Source: Tenrec ecaudatus (taxonomy: Eukaryota; Chordata; Mammalia; Afrosoricida; Tenrecidae). Taken from it: DNA of 64,000 nt. Shown one piece after another: positions 58,925 through 64,000 of the stretch. The first letter of the stretch is position 1, and each line of letters starts with the position of its first letter. Under the pieces are notes generated by a model that saw nothing but the letters and a program-made list of their open reading frames with translations, was not told the origin of the DNA and searched no databases. A program made the position numbers and the translations under genes. The stretch is taken from the NCBI RefSeq assembly GCF_050624435.1, contig NC_134539.1, positions 144,184,025-144,248,024 on the forward strand, written 5' to 3'.

Positions 58925-60335
58925 GCTAAGCCAGCCCCGGCCATGACATCCAACCATTTCAGGAGGGAGCATCTGAGCAAGGACCAGTGGTCCTGAAGGA
59001 AGAAGTCCAAGCTGCACTGAAGGCAGTAGAGAAAAACAAGGCTCCAGGAACTGACAGAACACGAATTGAAATCTTTCAACAGGCTGATGAAGGACTCACT
59101 CATCTATGCCAAGAAATTTGGAAGACAGCTGTCTGGCTGACGGACTGGAGGAGATTCATATTTGTACCCATCCAAAGAAGAATGACCCGACAGAATGTGC
59201 AAATTATAGAACAATCTCACTGCTCTCGCCTGCAAGTAAATACTTGCCGAAGAATATTCAACAATGGCTGCAGCAGTACCCTGACAGGGAGCTACTAGAA
59301 ATCCAGGCTGGGTTCAGGAGCGGTGGAACAAGGGATATCATTGCTGATGCCAGATGGATCTTGGTGGCAAGCAAAGCATACTAGAAGGATGTCTACTTGG
59401 GTTTTACTGACCTTGCAAAAAGCTCTTGACTATATGGATCACAAAGCACTATGGACAGCCTTGAGAAGAATGGGAATTCCAGAACACTTCATTGTGCTCG
59501 TGCAGGACCCGTACCTGGGTCAAGAGGGAGTTGTGTGAACAGAACAAGGGAATACCGCATGGTTTTAAATCAGGAAAGGGGTGCACCAGGGTGGTAGCCC
59601 CTCACCATACAGAGTTGACCCGTTTGCAGAGCAAGTCATCCGAAAAGCCGGACCATACGAAGAGCTGGCATCAGGCTGGGAGCAAGGCTTGTGAACAACC
59701 TGCGGTGTGCAGATGGCTCAACCTTGCTCGCTGCCAGGGAGGAGGACTTGATGCACTTGCTGGGGAAGATCAAGGACGGCTGCCCTCAGTGTGGAGTAAA
59801 CCAAGCAATTCAGTGTAAAGGAAACCAAACTCCTCAAAACTGGACCAATAGGTCACATGATAAATGGAGACCAGTTGAAGTTGTCAAGGGTTTCCTCTTG
59901 CTTGGCTCCATGATTGAGGCTCACAGAAGCATCAGTCCAGAGGTCAAACAAAGCACTGCATTGGGCAAACCGGCTGCACAAGATGTGTTCTACGTGCTGA
60001 AGAGCAAGGATGTTACTTTGAGGACTGGGGTGCATCTGACCCAAGGCATGGCGTTTTTAATTGCCTCACATGCATGTGAAAGTCCGGTACCGAGTCAGGA
60101 AGACCAAAGGAGAAATTGGTGCATTTGAAAGATGGTGCTGGCAAAGAACATGGAAAGTGTCCCAGCTGCCAAAGGACCAAACACATGTGTCTAGACGCAA
60201 GGACAGGAGACTTCATATCACGGACGGTGGAAATGTTAGCAGGAGAGGGCAGTCCTTGGAGAAGGACATCATGCTTGGTAACGTGGAGGAAGAGTGAGAG
60301 AGAGGAAGACCCTCGAGGAGATGGCCGGACACAGT
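58925..60335 (+). mobile_element. RTE-clade LINE, degenerate reverse transcriptase
   Basis: Plus-strand remnant of an RTE/BovB-like ORF, with stops and frameshifts. Recognisable stretches in order: a KEEVQAALKAVEKNKAPGTD-like N-terminal RT block (about 58995), AGFRSGGTRDII (about 59310), a degenerate palm block followed by MDHKALWTALRRMGIPEHF (about 59433), NNLRCADGSTLLAAREEDLM in place of the YADD block (59694), VKGFLLLGSMIEAHRSISPE (about 59880) and a thumb segment to about 60330. The catalytic YADD is lost, so it is inactive. It lies in a PITPNC1 intron. Confidence 0.85.
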
Positions 60336-60861
60336 GGCTGCAACAATGGCCTCAACCATCAGAACGCTTGTGAGGATGGCGTGGGACCAGGCAGTGTTTT
60401 GTTCTGGTGTACACAGGGTGGCCGGAAGTCAGAACCGGCTCTGCGGCACCTGACAACACTCCCAGCCCCAGTGGAGAGCAGAGAATGGTGAGACGTAACG
60501 CACTGCTCTTGTTCGAGGCCACTGTGTTATTCTGGATTGCTTTGGGAATTAGCAAGAGGTGACAACACAGACGCCCTGAGCAGATCGCAGACGCCACGCA
60601 TCACCTGACTCACCAGAGGTGAGGAGAATGAATACGTTGGTTTGGTTTTTTTCATGGAACCCATGAAAAGTTTATTCAATCAACCACACACCTGAAAGCT
60701 AAAACAAGGACGTGCCTGCTGGCCAACCAGTACCTATGAATTCAAATACAGGACCCACGAGAAACAGAGAAAGCAGGTTTCTCGCTCCACCTGCCCTTCC
60801 ACTTGCCCGTGAGAGGGACCAGGGATAAGCACAGCTGTTAGCACTTGGACAGCGACACAGG

Positions 60862-61075
60862 ATCCCTGGTGGAGTCCTGGTTACAAGCAGGGCTGCTTAT
60901 CGGAAGGTCAGCAGTTTGAAACCACCAGCTGCTCCTTGGGAGAAAGACAAGGCTTTCTACTCCTAGAAAAGAGTGACAGTCTCACACACTCACAGGGGCG
61001 GTTCTGCCCTGTCCTCTAGGGCTGCTATGAGTCGGCATTGACACCACGCAGTGAGGTTGGGGTTCGGTTTGGACA
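60862..61075 (+). repeat. AfroSINE
   Basis: ccctggtggagtcctggtta, ggtcagcagtttgaaaccac, gagaaagacaaggctttcta and ggctgctatgagtcggcatt. It is a full-length copy. Confidence 0.92.
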
Positions 61076-61179
61076 ACTACACGAACGCTCAGAAGACGTG
61101 GCCCCACCCTGGGGCAGACCAGGCCATCGGAAGGCGACTGCTCCGCGAGCCCAGTGGCGGTGCGCCTACCTGGGGTACC

Positions 61180-61385
61180 ACTCACCGCCATGAGTTAATT
61201 TCTACTCACAGCCACCCTGCGGGACACGGTCCAACTCCCCCTGCAGGGTTTCAGAGGTTGTCAGTCTTTATGGGAGCAATAAACCCTCATTCTTTTCTCG
61301 AGGAGTGGGTAGTGGTTTTGAACTGCTGACCTTATGGTTAGCAAGCAGCCCAGTGTGTAACCCACTGCAGGCCCAGGGCTCCTGC
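61180..61385 (-). repeat. AfroSINE
   Basis: ggtagtggttttgaactgct, gaccttatggttagcaagca and agtgtgtaacccactgcagg, head on the right. It lies tail to tail with the preceding forward copy. Confidence 0.85.
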
Positions 61386-61887
61386 TTCTTTTGGGTGAGC
61401 AACTGGGGAAACCCAAGATGGTCCCAGGTCCAGGCAACAGAGCCAAGCCAAGCCAAGGTGAAATCTCCCGGCAACGCAGAGGGCTGCAGGAACACTCAAA
61501 AGGGCAGGGAATGGGGCAGGCAGGGGGCACCAGCAGCAGCAGGGAAATGAAATCAAAGCCTGGGCCATGCCCTGAGATGCCTTCCTACCCCCAGATCTTC
61601 TGCAAGAGTGAGGAGCCCTAAGAGGCTGCAGAGGAAGCCTACCCCCCAAGTCTGCTCTATTGATCAATCTTGACTGGTTTCTTTGTCCAGTCAACCATGG
61701 AAGACGCCCATTCAGAACTCTTAGTGCACATGCCAAACCCCACCTCCCAGACTGAAACAAGACTCAGTTACGGAGAGTGGGGCACCGGCTGATGGCATTG
61801 AGAATTGTGGGGTCTCCTGGCAAAATGAACTGGAAAAAGACACAGGAAAAGTCCTGGCTACACCTGAGGAAATAGTCACCTCACCAG

Positions 61888-62062
61888 CACCGGCCCATTG
61901 CCATCAAGTTGGATCTGACCCAGGTTTTGGGGCTCTGTACGTGTTTACAGGAGCAGACAGCCCCCCTCATCTGCCTCTCACGGAGCAGCTGATGGGTCTG
62001 AGTTGCTAATCTGGCCATTGGCAGCCCCCACACCAAACCTTTCACACCACAGTGCTCCTTGT
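61888..62062 (-). repeat. AfroSINE (old)
   Basis: cattgccatcaagttggatc, gagcagctgatgggtctgag and caccacagtgctcct. Confidence 0.75.
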
Positions 62063-62104
62063 AGAGGTGATTCGATCCCGCCCAGCATGAGAGTGACATT
62101 CAGC

Positions 62105-62285
62105 TAGTGCAAAATGGAAGTCCAGCTGATGCAAAAGGCCCGCAGTTCAAACCCACCAGCTGTTCCTCAGGGGAATGATGTGTAAACCCCACCCCACCCC
62201 GCCCGGGGAGCAGCTTGACTCTGTCCGTCACATTGGGCCTCCCTGTGAATCAGTATCGACTCCATGGCTACAGGATTTTTTGTGG
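62105..62285 (+). repeat. AfroSINE (old)
   Basis: ggcccgcagttcaaacccac then cagctgttcctcagggg, with the tail cagtatcgactccatggcta. Confidence 0.7.
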
Positions 62286-62933
62286 CAAGATGAGATTTTG
62301 GGAAGAGGCTACATGCAAATGAGAACCCCTCACCCCAGATGCAGCCTTGAATTTTTAAGCTAGAATGTTAATTTGACAGACCAGGACCCCAACATCCGAG
62401 AGAAACGAGATGTGTGGCCCCCAAGGACGGGCACTGGGACATCAGCGCTGCGACTTGGATCCAAGTCTTCCCTAATTCCGGCCCCATGTTCTTTCCAAGA
62501 AATGGGCTTTTCACACCGAACCGCCACCAGGAGTGTTTGTTTAGCCAGATGTCAAAGGAGCAATTAACCATTGGTCTTTGATGGCAACAGAGTGTTGATA
62601 TTGCGCAAGCCTGGTGTTCTATCTCCAGCTGCGGGTTCTGTCTAGTAAGTCCTCTACCCGGCCTGGAATTAGGGACTCCCGTCCAAAGTACTGGAGGGAG
62701 CGCAGGGAGGAGGGCTTACCAGAGGGCTCCTTTAGTCCAAACTCAAGATCCGAAACAAGCATCCAGCTGAATGCTTTTGAATGAAGACAAGCCACCAAGA
62801 AGGGGTCCACAGTCCAACAGCAGAGGGTATCTAAAATAGTCTGGTCCCTGCAAACTTACCTCGCTCTTCATGGTCCATTCCTCCCCCTGGTCCTGGCCTG
62901 CCGCCTCCACTCCCGCAATACCCCTGTCTCTGG

Positions 62934-63433
62934 TGTGATAGTTAAGGTTTATTGTGCCAACCTGGGCAATTAACACATGTGGGATTAATTGAAGGACGGA
63001 GAGATAAATGGCCCAGTGAGCCTCACATTTCTTGTTCTCTGATTGTTGGACCAGTGTTCGGCTGCCTTAGCTAGTTCTCTGCTCAGCTGGCAAGGCTCAC
63101 TTCTTGTGAGACATTCCTGAGGAGAAGCCACATGGACCGACCCTGATGCAGCCCTGGGTGCTGGAGAAGCCACGTGGAGGCCCCTGCCAGCACTGAGATG
63201 CTTACAACGCCAGTAATTCCGCTTTCCTCCTGCAGCTGGTGGCTTGCGTGTGTGTTGTGAGTTTATGGACTTTGTAGATTGTTATGGGACATATGGGCTA
63301 ATGTTGGACTTATGGGCTTGAACTGGACTGGGTTGGGACACTTTCTTAATGTACACTTACCCTTTATATAAGTCTCTCTTATACATATGAGTCTCTATGG
63401 ACTTGTTTTCTCTAGTCTACCCAGGCTAACACA
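62934..63433 (+). mobile_element. Candidate ERVL-type solo LTR
   Basis: About 500 bp beginning TGTGATAGTTAAGGTTTATT and ending TCTACCCAGGCTAACACA, so it has TG...CA borders. The start and the ctctagtctacccaggctaa end resemble old ERVL/MLT2-type LTRs. A TATA-like ctttatataag is at 63361-63371. No internal retroviral genes flank it and no clear 5 bp target duplication was seen. Confidence 0.5.
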
Positions 63434-64000
63434 CCTGAGAAGCCTTTTCTTCTTCTCATTTGAATTTGTGAATGTATCTAAATTGTACCATTCACACATC
63501 AGTTTGACCTTTCTGGTCACTTCCCCCCCCAAAAAATATTTCTGGTTTGTATTTCTACAGCTTTTCTGAGGTCTTTTGGTCTTGATGCCAACATGTTACA
63601 GCACTCTGCCATTCTTTACAAAAGAGCTGGATTATTTTGCATTTACGGAAACGTTCATGTTCAGGCTTCCTTATTTTAGAGGCAGTTCATCAACCTCAAC
63701 CACCATCTTCAGTAGGGCCTTTCCTGGCTGGATCCCCTCTCCACGTGATTGGAAAGTGGGTAGAGCGGATGGAGAGAGATTAAATCTCCAAAGCTTTGGG
63801 GTGGGGTCAGGCCCTCACAGTTTCAAAAGCTTCCCACGTGATCTGAATGTTTAGTCAAGGTTGAGAGCCGAGGCTACAGGGGAGAAGTAATCTCCATGCT
63901 CCAAGTGAGGAAGCTGAAGCTCAGAGACTGGTGGAGACTTGTTCTGTCGTCCAGGATCCAAGTTCGTTTCCAAAGGTTAGACTCCCAATCCTGATCCCAT

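Larger units (their letters stand above)
53978..64000 (-). other. PITPNC1: PITPNC1 intron (partial), right edge
   Basis: Repeat-dense: L1, composite-repeat module, RTE reverse transcriptase, several AfroSINEs and a candidate LTR. I found no exon encoding the residues that precede DPKHFKSE in human, so it should lie beyond the window. Confidence 0.7.

Noticed and set aside
59691-60128. 145-codon frame as a host gene
   Set aside because: The residues match the late part of an RTE-clade reverse transcriptase, so it belongs to the LINE remnant.
1-64000. CRISPR arrays, prophage, bacterial operons, rRNA or tRNA genes
   Set aside because: Intron-containing vertebrate genes and mammalian SINE/LINE content rule out a prokaryotic source. 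I saw no regularly spaced repeats, and the only tRNA-like sequence is within AfroSINEs.

Overview
This window is vertebrate nuclear DNA, almost certainly from an afrotherian mammal and most probably the lesser hedgehog tenrec (Echinops telfairi) or a close relative. It carries many copies of the tRNA-derived AfroSINE family, several RTE-clade LINE pieces of the kind common in Afrotheria, and three about 190 bp hAT elements whose ends and 8 bp target duplications match the non-autonomous SPIN family. SPIN has been described in tenrec but not, to my knowledge, in other afrotherians. The species call is inference; the repeat content is seen directly.

Two protein-coding genes lie head-to-tail on the minus strand, in the order and orientation of human 17q24.2 (PITPNC1 then NOL11). 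NOL11 occupies about 1 to 21.65 kb. I could assemble 16 consecutive exons (644 codons, no stop, every junction in phase) from the start codon at 21588 to 1727; the last two exons of the human gene fall outside the left edge. Its CpG-rich promoter holds a TCTCGCGAGA palindrome, a CACGTG E-box and a YY1-like site over the ATG. PITPNC1 (RdgB-beta lipid transfer protein) occupies about 29.2 to beyond 64 kb. The window holds its last constitutive coding exons (53.8-54.0 kb and 50.3 kb), a cassette exon at 38.7-38.8 kb and the terminal exon with its long 3' UTR (29.2-33.8 kb). Its 5' exons are off the right edge.

The cassette and terminal exons begin with near-identical coding sequence for the C-terminal helix. 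Cassette inclusion shifts the terminal exon into a frame that stops after one codon, giving a short C-terminus. Skipping gives the long, serine-rich, 14-3-3-binding tail. This reproduces the two known human isoforms.

The rest is intron and intergenic DNA rich in mobile elements: AfroSINEs on both strands, an RTE reverse-transcriptase remnant at 58.9-60.3 kb, a decayed mariner with a recognisable DD34D transposase at 43.5-44.6 kb, three SPIN elements, a TIR-type MITE at 16.2 kb, a roughly 2.3 kb composite repeat at 13.3-15.6 kb with dispersed fragments, L1 tails and a candidate ERVL-type LTR at 62.9-63.4 kb. The clearest unexplained signal is a compact CpG island with a consensus CRE, an ETS site and an NRF1-like site at 36.9-37.4 kb, inside the last PITPNC1 intron. 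I found no bacterial-type systems, CRISPR arrays, or rRNA/tRNA genes.
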